Shown: in pieces, positions 16,501-27,500 of the stretch | Position numbering within the stretch: the stretch's first letter is position 1 | Layout of the letters: each line of letters starts with the position of its first letter | Source: an uncultured Clostridia bacterium | Lineage (GTDB): Bacteria > Bacillota > Clostridia > Christensenellales > DTU072 | Assembly (NCBI GenBank): GCA_946621465.1 | Contig: CAMOOO010000001.1 | Coordinates: 572,386-636,385 of the forward strand | Reading direction: 5' to 3' | Length of the DNA stretch: 64,000 nt | The notes under the pieces: model-generated | Databases searched by the model: none | What the model was told of the DNA's origin: nothing | What the model saw: the letters and a program-made list of their open reading frames with translations, nothing else | Position numbers and translations under genes: made by a program

Positions 16501-19115
16501 TATAAAATATCTTCCAACTGCTGTTGTAATTTTTCCAGAAGCTTTTTATTTTCTTCCATCTTTTCCTTTTCTTTTTCGACAAGCGCCGCCGGAGCTTTGG
16601 CGATAAACCCTGCGTTACTTAGCATTGATTGACCGCGTTTAATCTCCCCTTCTACTTTGGCGATCTCTTTTTCCAATCTAACCTTTTCTTTATCAAGATC
16701 GACCAGTTCTCCCAGCGGAATATACAATTCGCTTATAGAAGTTACCGCGCTGCAAACTTTATCTTTAATTTCGTTTTTGTCGTTCACAAAAGCGAGGGAT
16801 TCTATTCCTGCCAGTCTCTGCAAGTACGGCAGTGCGCTTTCATACAGCGTTTTCTCCGTCGTCTTAACGAATAAATGCACTTTCTTTGTAGCGACCACAC
16901 CCATTTCCGCACGGATGTTACGAATCTTTACGATGGTCTCTTTGACGCCCTCGAACAGGTCGTATGCGTCGTTAAAGCAAAGTTTTTCGTCCATAACGGG
17001 ATATTTTTCCAACATGATCGTTTCGCTGATACCGAGTTGGCTCCAAATTTCTTCGGTGATGAACGGTACGAACGGGTGCATGAGTTTAAGAATGTTTGCC
17101 AGCACGTATTTAAGTACGCTCAGCGCGCCGATTTTGGCTTTTTCATCCTGGCTATAAAGCATCGGTTTGGTAAGTTCAATGTACCAGTCGCAGAAATCGC
17201 TCCAAACAAAATCGTACAGTTTTGAAAGCGCCATACCGATCTCGTATTTTTCCAGATTGCGTCTGACTTCAGCAGTGACGAGCTGTAATTTGGTCAGCAT
17301 CCACTTATCGGCGGAAGTCAGCTCGACCTCAGAAATATCAACGGTCTCTTTATCCTCTAAATTCATGACGACGTAACGAGAAGCATTCCAGAGCTTGTTC
17401 ATAAAGTTACGTCCCGATTCAATCTTATCGTCGGAGAAACGGATATCACCGCCGGGAGCCACGCCGGTGCAAAGGGAGTAGCGGAGGCTGTCGGCGCCGT
17501 ATTTGTCAATGATAGCAAGAGGGTCGATGCCGTTTCCTAAGCTCTTACTCATTTTCCTGCCCTGCGCGTCGCGGACGATACCGTGAATGAGAACTTCGGG
17601 GAAAGGCACCTCTCCCATGTGTTCTATACCGGAGAAAATCATACGCGCAACCCAGAAGAAAATGATATCGTATGCGGTCACGAGCAGATTGGTCGGGTAG
17701 AAATATTCCAGGTCCTTTGTCTTTTCCGGATAACCCAAAGTGCTGAACGGCCAAAGGGCGGAAGAAAACCAGGTATCGAGAACGTCGTTTTCCTGTTCCA
17801 AACGTTTGCTACCGCATTTGGGACAGACGGTGGGGTCTTCTTTCGAGACGATCATCTCTCCGCAGTCGGCGCAGTACCAGCAGGGAATGCGGTGTCCCCA
17901 CCAGAGCTGACGGGAAATACACCAGTCTTTAATATTTTCCATCCAGTTGAAATATATTTTCTCAAAGCGTTGCGGAACGAATTTAGTCTTCCCTTCGCGG
18001 ACGGCTTTTATTGCCGGTCTGGCAAGGTCCTCCATTTTAACGTACCACTGTTCTCCTACTTTCGGCTCGATGTCGCTATGACAACGGTAGCATACGCCGA
18101 CGTTATGGGTGTACGGTTCGATTTTTTCGATAAGTCCCAGTTTTTGAAGGTCCTCGACGATGACTTTTCTCGCTTCCGCTCTATCAAGTCCCTTATATTT
18201 GCCGGCGTTCTCATTCATGATACCTTTGTCGTCGATAACGGAAATGACTTCCAGATTATGACGTTTACCGACCTCGAAGTCGTTGGGGTCGTGCGCAGGA
18301 GTGATTTTAACGGCTCCGGTACCGAATCCCAGTTCAACGTACTCGTCGGCAATGACCGGGATGACGCGATCGGTCAGCGGCAGATACATATTTTTTCCGA
18401 CGATGGATTTATATTTTTCATCTTCCGGATTGACGGCAACGGCGGTATCGCCGAGAAGGGTCTCCGGACGGGTGGTAGCTACGATCATATAACCGCTTCC
18501 GTCCGTATAAGGATAGCGGATATGCCATAAGAAACTGGCCTTCTCTTCATACTCTATCTCGGCGTCGGAAAGAGCCGTTCCGCAGCTGGGGCACCAGTGG
18601 GTCATTCTCTTTCCGCGGTAAATCAGTCCTTTATTATACAGGTTAACGAAAACTTCGCGGACGGCTTTGGAACATCTTTCGTCCATAGTAAACGCCTCTC
18701 TGGACCAGTCGCAACTGGAACCCAGACGTTTTAATTGTTCCACGATCCTACTGCCGTATTTTTCTTTCCAGGCAAAGGTCCTCTTCAAAAACTCCTCTCT
18801 GCCGACTTCTTCTTTGGTCTTTCCCTCGGCGCGGAGCTGCTCGACGACTTTCAGCTCGGTAGCGATACTGGCGTGGTCCGTTCCCGGAAGCCACAGGGTG
18901 CAATACCCGTCCATTCTCTTATAACGGATGATGGTGTCCTGCAACGTATTGTTAAGGGCGTGTCCCATGTGCAGTTGTCCGGTAATATTCGGCGGCGGAA
19001 TGACGATGGTAAAGGGCTTTTTCGCCGGGTCGGGGGTGGGTGTGAAATATTTCTTTTCGCACCATTTACGGTAAATTCTCTGTTCGAATTCTTGTGGGTT
19101 GAATGTCTTTTCCAT
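16500..19115 (-). CDS. valS: Valyl-tRNA synthetase
   Basis: This is an 871-aa class Ia aminoacyl-tRNA synthetase of normal length. It shows the HIGH-type motif HMGHALN (about residue 47), the editing-domain segment TTRPETLLGDTAVAV, zinc-ribbon cysteines (CYRCHSD, CADCGEM ... CPKCGSK), the KMSKS motif (about residue 520), and a C-terminal coiled coil rich in Lys and Glu that binds tRNA. An AAGGAC site precedes the ATG at 19115. It sits only 36 bp downstream of the phosphatidyltransferase gene, inside a cluster of surface-protein genes, which is an unusual neighbourhood. Confidence 0.97.
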   Translation of the reverse strand: MEKTFNPQEFEQRIYRKWCEKKYFTPTPDPAKKPFTIVIPPPNITGQLHMGHALNNTLQDTIIRYKRMDGYCTLWLPGTDHASIATELKVVEQLRAEGKTKEEVGREEFLKRTFAWKEKYGSRIVEQLKRLGSSCDWSREAFTMDERCSKAVREVFVNLYNKGLIYRGKRMTHWCPSCGTALSDAEIEYEEKASFLWHIRYPYTDGSGYMIVATTRPETLLGDTAVAVNPEDEKYKSIVGKNMYLPLTDRVIPVIADEYVELGFGTGAVKITPAHDPNDFEVGKRHNLEVISVIDDKGIMNENAGKYKGLDRAEARKVIVEDLQKLGLIEKIEPYTHNVGVCYRCHSDIEPKVGEQWYVKMEDLARPAIKAVREGKTKFVPQRFEKIYFNWMENIKDWCISRQLWWGHRIPCWYCADCGEMIVSKEDPTVCPKCGSKRLEQENDVLDTWFSSALWPFSTLGYPEKTKDLEYFYPTNLLVTAYDIIFFWVARMIFSGIEHMGEVPFPEVLIHGIVRDAQGRKMSKSLGNGIDPLAIIDKYGADSLRYSLCTGVAPGGDIRFSDDKIESGRNFMNKLWNASRYVVMNLEDKETVDISEVELTSADKWMLTKLQLVTAEVRRNLEKYEIGMALSKLYDFVWSDFCDWYIELTKPMLYSQDEKAKIGALSVLKYVLANILKLMHPFVPFITEEIWSQLGISETIMLEKYPVMDEKLCFNDAYDLFEGVKETIVKIRNIRAEMGVVATKKVHLFVKTTEKTLYESALPYLQRLAGIESLAFVNDKNEIKDKVCSAVTSISELYIPLGELVDLDKEKVRLEKEIAKVEGEIKRGQSMLSNAGFIAKAPAALVEKEKEKMEENKKLLEKLQQQLEDIL

Positions 19116-19151
19116 TACTGTTTTGTCCTTATATTTTTTGTATTTTATTTT

Positions 19152-19850
19152 TTAATTATTTTCCGAGTTGTTTTCCGGGGCTTGTTCCGGTTCAGTAGGA
19201 GCTTCGCCCTCTTTGGGTAACTTTCTGTAATCTTTCAACGCACCCAAAAGGTACATAAGTCCCGCCGTCCAGTTTAATACGAGACCGATGGTTACTATAA
19301 TCCAGTCGAGAGGATAGACGCTCCAAAGGTGGGTTATGATGAGCTTATGGAAGAAGCAACAAATGATGCCTGCGCTGACAATTGCGCTGGCGACCTTCCC
19401 CAGCATATTGGATTGTACGTTGACTTTGTTCATGAAGAAAGAACCGCCGATTATCATAATTACCTCTCTCAAAAAGATAAATACGACGAACGTCCAGTGA
19501 AGATATCCTCCGATAGTGAGAGCCAGCATCGCTCCTATGTGCATGACTTTGTCGGCGATCGGGTCGATCAATTGTCCTACGTAGGTGCCTTGATCGTGTT
19601 TAACGACGTGCTTTCCGATCTTGGTACCGGCCTTGTATTTCCGGGCGATCTTGCCGTCGATAACGTCGGTGGAAGCCGCCAATACCATGATGGCAAGTCC
19701 GACGTAAATATACCAATCGGGGTATTTGTCGATGGAACTCAAGATTATCATCGTCATGTAAACGGGAACGCACAATATTCTGAAAAAAACCAGGATATTG
19801 GGGACGGTCCAAACGGTATACCTGTTAATAATCAGTTTCTTTTCACTCAT
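19152..19850 (-). CDS. CDP-alcohol phosphatidyltransferase (PgsA-like) with an insertion in the catalytic motif
   Basis: The start is ATG at 19850, behind AAGGAAG and overlapping the stop of the upstream gene by 8 nt. The 232-aa protein has several membrane segments. The CDP-alcohol phosphotransferase motif is recognisable as D62-x2-D65-G66-x2-A69-R70 and G92-x3-D96-x3-D100. The family normally has 8 residues between AR and the next Gly; here there are 21, an insertion of 13 containing KHVVKHDQGTYV. All catalytic Asp residues are present. By family it would transfer a phosphatidyl group from CDP-diacylglycerol to an alcohol such as glycerol 3-phosphate; the true acceptor is unknown. The C-terminal tail is acidic and Pro/Glu/Asn-rich. 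Confidence 0.85.
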   Translation of the reverse strand: MSEKKLIINRYTVWTVPNILVFFRILCVPVYMTMIILSSIDKYPDWYIYVGLAIMVLAASTDVIDGKIARKYKAGTKIGKHVVKHDQGTYVGQLIDPIADKVMHIGAMLALTIGGYLHWTFVVFIFLREVIMIIGGSFFMNKVNVQSNMLGKVASAIVSAGIICCFFHKLIITHLWSVYPLDWIIVTIGLVLNWTAGLMYLLGALKDYRKLPKEGEAPTEPEQAPENNSENN

Positions 19851-21504
19851 TGTTTTCACTTCCTTTTGATCCGTCGGTATTCTGCGGATCGCTGATTTCT
19901 TTATCCTTATTATCCGGATCATCCGGAACGCTTTTTGCGGCCTTTGCCGCTTTTTTCCTTTTATGGATTATTATTAAACTGGAGGTGCCGCAAGAAATGG
20001 GTACGATAAGCAAAAAAAGCAGATACCATAGCTTACTTTTTTCTTTTTCGCGGACGAACAGGTACACGTCTCCATACGTTTTTTGAACGTTAAGCACAAT
20101 CGAGCCCTGCGTATACTGGTTGATATTGCACGGCACGAAGACCTTTTCGCCGTCCTGCTCAATGATTTGCACCGCGGCGATCTCCTCGTATTGACCGATG
20201 GAAAAAGCTAACTTTAGAGGTATGGTAAAGTCGTCTTCATACACCATTTGGTCACTGGTGTAGCATTGAATGGAAAAAGAATAGGTTTTGTTTACGTCTT
20301 CGATCTCGCAAAACCGCATGGCCTCTTCCTGCACTGTGGAAGTGTATTGACCGATAGCGATCGTCAGGATACATTCTTCGCCGTATTTAACAAAGTCGCA
20401 GGCTCTGGCAAGATTGGTGATGGTCGGGGTCTCTTTTAAATAATCGCCGTTGGTGATCTTCGGGGTAACGTTAATCCTACCCGATAATCTGTCGTTGATA
20501 TATCCGTAGTATTCCGAAAGGACGGAAGAAAGTGCGTTACTCTTTCGTAGTAATTCCGCCTCCGTTACTTCTCCGTTCATTTCGTTTGCCGCAATCTGAT
20601 AATCGCTATATGCTTTCTCCAATTTACTGACAAAGGTGTCCGACCAGTCGCTTGGCGAAGAAGATATGGTCATTATTGCGGCGTCGGCGCTACCGATCAA
20701 TTGGTCGACGTCGAAGGTGGCGACGAGTTTTTCCTCGCTGACGTTGCCGACGGCATCGGTTGCCACGACGTAATAATTATATTTACCGGACTCAAAAGTA
20801 AACGTCGCACTGTTACGATTGATTTTATCGGAAGAATAATAAGTCGTCTTTTCATGCGTCGTCGTATCCTCGCGGTAAACGATATAGGACTTAACGCCGG
20901 ACGCGGCGCATATGTCGCTTTTGTCAGAAAAAGAGCAAGTGACCTGGTACATAAAGACGTTGATATCCTTTACCGTTATCGTCGGCGACTGTCCGTCTAT
21001 CGTATCGAAATAAAGCACTTTGGAATTATAACTGATCGTTTCTTCCGATTCGGCGCCGGTAGAATAGCATACGGAAAAGATAAACGCGCAGCAGTGGTCG
21101 GCCGACACCTCGAAATAATAGGCTTCTTCGTCCTTTGTGCCGGAATTATTCGATTTAAGCTGGCCGCGCGTCACAATAACGTTTTCTTTTTCTATAGTCA
21201 GGTTTTCTCCGCTGACTTTTCCGTTTTGGGGGGACAATCTTTTATACATTATTTCGCCGGAAGTCGAAGAAACGACGTCGTAGGTAATGCGAACCAGGTT
21301 GGTGTACAAATAAGTATTGACGTAGACCTTTCTAGTGACTACCTCTCCTTCCCGGACGTACTTGGTTACGAGCGGTTCTTCATAGGTCAATTCATAACGC
21401 GAAGTACCCTCTGCGAGTGCGATCGATCTCACCCCTGTCGATAGAGCAAGGAGAATGGGAAAGAGCAGTATGAAGCACAGTAGGCACAATGATTTTTTCA
21501 TCAT
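19843..21504 (-). CDS. Exported Ig-like protein with C-terminal membrane anchor (553 aa)
   Basis: The family is not recognised. There is an N-terminal signal peptide (about residues 1-32), then an extracellular region with a bacterial Ig/FN3-like module around residues 190-265 (ends DAVGNVSEEKLVATF). One transmembrane segment lies near residues 495-518 (WYLLFLLIVPISCGTSSLII), followed by a Lys-rich then acidic cytoplasmic tail. No LPxTG-type sorting signal is present. AAGGAA precedes the ATG at 21504. It starts 14 nt after the stop of the 3824-aa protein and overlaps the phosphatidyltransferase gene, so it may be a membrane partner of the giant protein. Confidence 0.85.
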   Translation of the reverse strand: MMKKSLCLLCFILLFPILLALSTGVRSIALAEGTSRYELTYEEPLVTKYVREGEVVTRKVYVNTYLYTNLVRITYDVVSSTSGEIMYKRLSPQNGKVSGENLTIEKENVIVTRGQLKSNNSGTKDEEAYYFEVSADHCCAFIFSVCYSTGAESEETISYNSKVLYFDTIDGQSPTITVKDINVFMYQVTCSFSDKSDICAASGVKSYIVYREDTTTHEKTTYYSSDKINRNSATFTFESGKYNYYVVATDAVGNVSEEKLVATFDVDQLIGSADAAIMTISSSPSDWSDTFVSKLEKAYSDYQIAANEMNGEVTEAELLRKSNALSSVLSEYYGYINDRLSGRINVTPKITNGDYLKETPTITNLARACDFVKYGEECILTIAIGQYTSTVQEEAMRFCEIEDVNKTYSFSIQCYTSDQMVYEDDFTIPLKLAFSIGQYEEIAAVQIIEQDGEKVFVPCNINQYTQGSIVLNVQKTYGDVYLFVREKEKSKLWYLLFLLIVPISCGTSSLIIIHKRKKAAKAAKSVPDDPDNKDKEISDPQNTDGSKGSENNE

Positions 21505-21518
21505 ATTATTCCTTATCT

Positions 21519-24500
21519 TTATTTTTTCTTCATCGGGTTAAGCACCAGCACGAGGATGATACCGATAAGTACGATCACGACCGCGGCGATAATGATGGCG
21601 TAGGTGTATTTAAACGATGACTTCGAGAATACGATCTGACCGCTGGATACCGAAGTATTAAAGACGTACATATCGCCTTCTCTATGCGGATCGAGTACCG
21701 TCTGTCCGTTGAAATCGACGGTAAAGTCGGTCGAACGGTATTCCTCCGGTATTTCTACGCATATTTTATATTGACCGGTCGTTATGGTCGGTTCTCCGTT
21801 AACGGTGATGGTATAACCGATGATCGTCGACGATGCGCCGACGGCTTTTGAGGTGGAACTGGTTTGGTTCTGGACACTATCTACCTCGTAGAACGAAATG
21901 CCCGTACCATCCGCAAAGCCCTCTTCCGCCGTCATATAAGAACCGCTATTCACGTCTCGTACGGTAGCCGTCTTTATCTCGACTATCTCCGTACAATCGG
22001 GGACTGTCAAAATGTAGTTCTCCGCTTTTAGTCCGGATAAATTGTACCAAGTTATCTTGACGCCGTGTTTACCTGCCTCCGCGCTGTCGTCGATCGTTGC
22101 TGCACGCAAGGTCAAGCTGACTTCGTCGTTGGCAAGAACGCCAAACAGTTCTCCTGTAATGGCAATGGTATTGGTGCCGTCGTACACCTTATCCGAAACG
22201 GAATAGGAAGAAATGGTCAGTGCTTTCGGATTGATCTTAAACACCGCGCTTTCTTGCGCGCTACCGTAACTGATATCGTCGATATAGACGGTGATATTAT
22301 AGGTGCCGACTTCCATAGGCATGGTGCGGTCGTATCCTTGATAGATGACGTAATAGTTGACACCGTCCGGGATGGTCCTAATAATCGGCGCAGAGACTGA
22401 GCCGTAGACCTGTTTAGACAGGGAATCAACGTCGAAGATTATATCCTCTACTACCCCTTTTGATATCCTATACGTTGCCGTGGCGACTGCCTGGTAATTA
22501 CTGTGGTTGAGCGTTGCCGTAATGGTATAGCTACCAAGTTCCGTCGGATTGCCTTTGCCTGAATAGGAAACGTCGCTATCTCTTGATTGGAAACTGTAGC
22601 GGACGCTGACCACACCCTTTTGCATGCTATCCGCATCGCGGAGCATATAAGTTAGTTTACCCGTCGTGTCGTTGCTGTCGTAGAATTTCACGCCGTAGCC
22701 GGCGTCCTTTCCGTACAGAACGCTATAAGCGGTAACGACGTTTCCTTTCTCATTGACAAAGTCCATGGAAATGGTCTTCTTTTGAACAATGTATTGGAAG
22801 GTGAAAACGTCCGGTTCGTAATTGGGATCGTCTACTTGGCAGGTGAAGATGTAGGTATTGGCATTCATGTACAATTCTTTGCTATCATCGTAGAAAATGG
22901 GGTCGCCGTTTTTGTCCCGTCTGCCTTCCGTAAGGTCGATTGTGATGACTTTATAGGAGACGTTACTGGGGGTAGTGGTGAACATGGTACGCAAGCCCGA
23001 GAAGTTCGCCGGCGTCCCGTAGGTCGCGTAAACTTCGGTGCAGTTAATGATAGCTTTGCCCGGTTCAACTTTTATTTTCACCGTACTGGTGTAGGCGTTA
23101 AAGTTCTTTGATTCCGTCGGCTTGAAAACGTACGACACGTTATATTCGCCTGCGTTCTGGAAGCTCTCGGCAGTAATAAAGCTATAGGTGCCTTCTACAG
23201 CGTTATTGAAGCCGTTATAGAACGTTCTGCCGTTATTCAGCGCCGATTCCATAAGGTTCTGACCGACTTTTATGGAGTTGGCGACCGGTTTCGAGGAGTC
23301 TCTTTCCGTTCTGATCTCGTCTACCGTTGCTTTGTAGATGGTAAAGACCGGTTGACCGGAACTGCCGTATCTCGTGCTGGTGCGAACGGTATAATTGGTA
23401 TTGCGGCAGGAAACGATGATATTGTACCAACCGGCGTCGACGGGGTTGGAATAGGAAACACCGTCCTCTTCTCTAACGAAAGTCAGGACGATGCCTACTT
23501 CTTCGCTGGCGCCGGAAACGGTATAGGTTACTTCGTTTGCCAGTCCATAGCGCGTATACGTTGCCGAGATATTATCGAACACGACATACAGATCGACGCG
23601 TGATACGATTACGCTCATGGTAAAGCTGATGGAAGAATAGTTCGTACTCTCCGGTTTAAACAGGACGTTCACCGTTTGCGTTCCGGCATCGAGAACGACG
23701 TCGTTGCTTGCAGGATCGACCATGAATTGTCCGCTGACGATCTCGCCGGTGTTGTCTATCACCGTTCTTCCTCCGAGGAACTTGGTGTTCAGAGCGGAGA
23801 GCTTGGTACCGTATTTGATATGGTAGGTTTCTCCATCGATGGAGATTTGCGTTTGAATGGTGGGTTGCTCTTCTACGGTGATACCTCTGGAATTCTGAAT
23901 GACGTAACTGAAAGACGGATTGGTCAGATAGTAGTTCGCATCGGCAAGAACAACGGTAACGGTATATTCTCCGGCGTCCATAGGTACGGTGGTCGTTCTG
24001 GAATAGCCGGCTTTTTCAAAATAGATGGTTTTTTCCATATCGCTTCCGTCGGAGAAGACGATATCGACGTCGCGGTTTTCCGACCTTTCATTGCCGTAGG
24101 AGAAGATATACGTTTTGGACGAGACGATAGAGAGTGCTTTTTTGGCAATCGTATAAGTCAAGATTCTTTCGCCATAGTAGTTCCCGGAAGAGATGACCAC
24201 TTTCATTTCATACGTTCCGGCGCTGTAAACTGCGCTGACAAAGTTACCGGTAGTACCGAGAAGACGGAAGGAAACGGTGACCTCTCCGGAAGGTATGATC
24301 TCACCTTGATACAAGACGGAAGGCGCCGTTGTGAAGGTATCGGAACCGAAGGTATCGGTCGTTTTACTGAGGGTAATCTCCGAAGAAATCTCCCTCTTTT
24401 CTATAGTAAACGTCACTGTTTTTTCGCCATAGTAGAAGTATTCTTCGTCCTGCAAGCGGATGAAGACGGTATACGTTCCTATATCTACGCCATCCGAAAC

Positions 24501-27500
24501 GTTGCCTTCGCTGTCATAGACGGTAATAAAGAAATAATCTTCGTTTATGGAGACGTTGGTATTGAAAATGGATATCATTAAATCGTTGACAGTAATCCCT
24601 GCCCCGTTATACACTCTCGACGATTTACCGATAACGATATTCTCGTCGATAACTTCGGTATAAATCTTAAGCGCAACGGAGGGCAAGGTGCTGTATACGT
24701 AATTCTGCGATATAAATTCGTTAATCTGAACCAACGTGCCTCTGTAAGAAGCGTTCAGTTCGGCGACGTCATCCAGTGACGTTTTAAGAGAAGTGGGATT
24801 GGCGGAAATAATCTTGTTATGATCGGTGATAACCAATCTGTAATTATCTCTCAAAGAGTAACCGACAAAGCCAATCAGTTCCGTATCTGTTCCGACGGAG
24901 CTTTCCGTTTCTTTCGGAATAAGGACGTATTTTCTCAAAATGTAATCACCGCTGTTTTCATCCGTACCCAGTTGGATCAGTCCTCTCATGTTGTTGAGTT
25001 GATATCTTTCCTGATTGTTATCTCCTATTTCGTTAAGGATATAAACGACGGGAATATACGATCCGACGTCGGGAATGGTGGAAAGATCGTCTTCAAAGCG
25101 CAGAACGCCGTTTGACGAGAGATAGGATACCGCCTGCAAACATTCCGCACAGCCGGGCGTGCAGGGTTCAAACGTGAGGCTGAACTGACCCAAAGTCGCT
25201 CCGTAATAGAGGTAGTTGACGCCGCCGGAGGGCTTGATAGCGATATAGGCACCATGTTGTTGTCCGGAGCCGGACAAAGAGGACGTTCCGCTGACGATAA
25301 CGTCGGCAGGGTAGATATTACGGCTGCAAATCATTCCGTCGCGGATATTTGCGCTGGTCCAGTCGTCGTTGTTGATGGTAACGCCGCTGGGCAGATCGAC
25401 CGGCGCTTCCGATTCCGCCGAAGCGGACGACATTCTGAACGCGTCTTTACCGATAACGTTGACGATCACGGTGAAGCTCACCGAGGAGAAGGAACTTGCA
25501 TCCTGGTCCTCGGGTGTAAACGTAACGGTTACTTCGTTCCTATTGGCGCGGTTGAATTGTTTATTCTCTACCGAAAAACTACCGGCAATGATTTTTTCCG
25601 GGTGGTTTTTCGCCGTTGCGGTAACACCGCTGAAATAGTTGTGTTCGGGGCTGACGAGAACGCTGCTGTTGCTACCTATCGGCAAGGTGCAATCCAGCGT
25701 TTCCAATCCGCTGATTACCGGTTCGCCGGCGCTGATAATGAGTTTATATGTCCACGTTTTCGTGCCTTTATAGTTCTTTGATACGACGGTAGCTTTTATG
25801 GTATAGTCGCCGATATCGGAGGGCGTACTGGACGGCGGATTGGGAGTGCTTACGTCCCAATTGAAATAGTGATCCACTCTGATAACGAAATCGGAGTTTA
25901 CGCCGGTATAATCATAAATATATTCGTCGGAGCCGTTTTCCACCTGGAATCTGGCGTAGATTTCGTAGTTGTCGGAGTTGTAACTGACGATCTCGTCTTC
26001 CGTCACCAAAACCACTTTTCCGTTAAGCATCAGACTGACCAAATTCATGTCGTAATCGGCTTTTTCGATAGTCAGTTTCGTTTGTCCCGTCACAACGGCG
26101 TAGTCGACGTATCCGAATTCATCGGGAGACGGGGTAAAGGTGTACGTTACCGTTGGGGTGCCTACGGATAGTCTGCCGATGGTATCGAAGCTCAGCGTGT
26201 AGGTACCGGGAATGGCGTAGGCATCGTTCCTGTCCGGACAGTAGACAACGCCCTCCTCTACCACCGTAGGCATGATTTCCGAATGGTAGGCGTACTTACT
26301 AAAGACGGGAGCTTTGGCTATGCGGAGGGCAGATTTATTGACGATTAAGGTAATGATCTTCGTTCCGGCATAGTTATTGTTGACGATCTCCGCTTTGATC
26401 TTATACTCTCCGGCGTGGAATGCGCCAAGCTCGGACGTCTTTACAATGTCAGTGTATTCGTCGCTGTCCCCTACCGCATAAGAATACTTAAGCGTCATAC
26501 CGTACGGTTCCGTATAAGAAGTAAAGACCTCTCTTTGCCGTCCGCTATAAGTTATCTGAACGGTTTCGGAAATCAAAATGGTGGCGACGTATTTTTCAAT
26601 TACGAAAGGTTCGTCCCAAATAAGGTCCGCGGCATAGCCGTCGTTGTTTTCGGCGAGGAATATCATATGAATATTATATCTTCCTGCCTCGGTAGGAATT
26701 TTCCCGACGATTCTTGAACCCGTTTCCTCGTTTTCGTCGTTCAAACGGACGTATTCCAAAGAACAAAGCGCCCTATTGATGCCGTAATTGATGTTTACTT
26801 CTTTGGGCTGGGAGTAGACCTGCGTAATATTAAGCAAGGTCGCTTCGGATTTATTAAAGCCGATAATGAGTCGGGCGGTGACGTGGGTAATTTCGGTATC
26901 GCCGACCTCCCAATTACCGTTTCTGAACGTTGCTTTGGTCAAAATGTAGTTGCTCTTCGTTGAGTCACTCATCGACAGTCTGACTTCATAGCTGCCGATT
27001 GCGCTCGGTGTCATCGTCTGAATGGCGTTGTAGTAATAGTTGGTGAACAAACCACCCGAAGAAACCATTTGTCCTTCGGAGTCGTACAAAACAGGCACGA
27101 CGTTCTGTGGCATACCTTTTGAATCGAAAGTCTTTTCGACGATATAGTCGTATACGGTATCCGTGGGATCATCCGTTTTAAGGTCGTCGGAAAGGACGAT
27201 ATAGGCTCTGTCTTTCTCTACGGTGAGGGTGGTCGTAACAAGACCGCAATAGTTATTGACGGAGTCGTCGATAGAAAGGGTGACTTCGTAAACGCCTGCG
27301 CGAACGAACTGACCGTCCGTAGAACCGCTGATAGAAATATTGATACTGAATCTAAGATCCTCCGGAACGACGCATTGATAGTCGAAATAGGCTCTCATGA
27401 ACTCTTCGTAGGTGTCAACGGACTCGTCTTTACCTTCGCTCGAATAGGTACTCTTTAAGAAGTCTCTCGTCAGCGCTCCGAACTCGTCGTGTCCGTGGCT

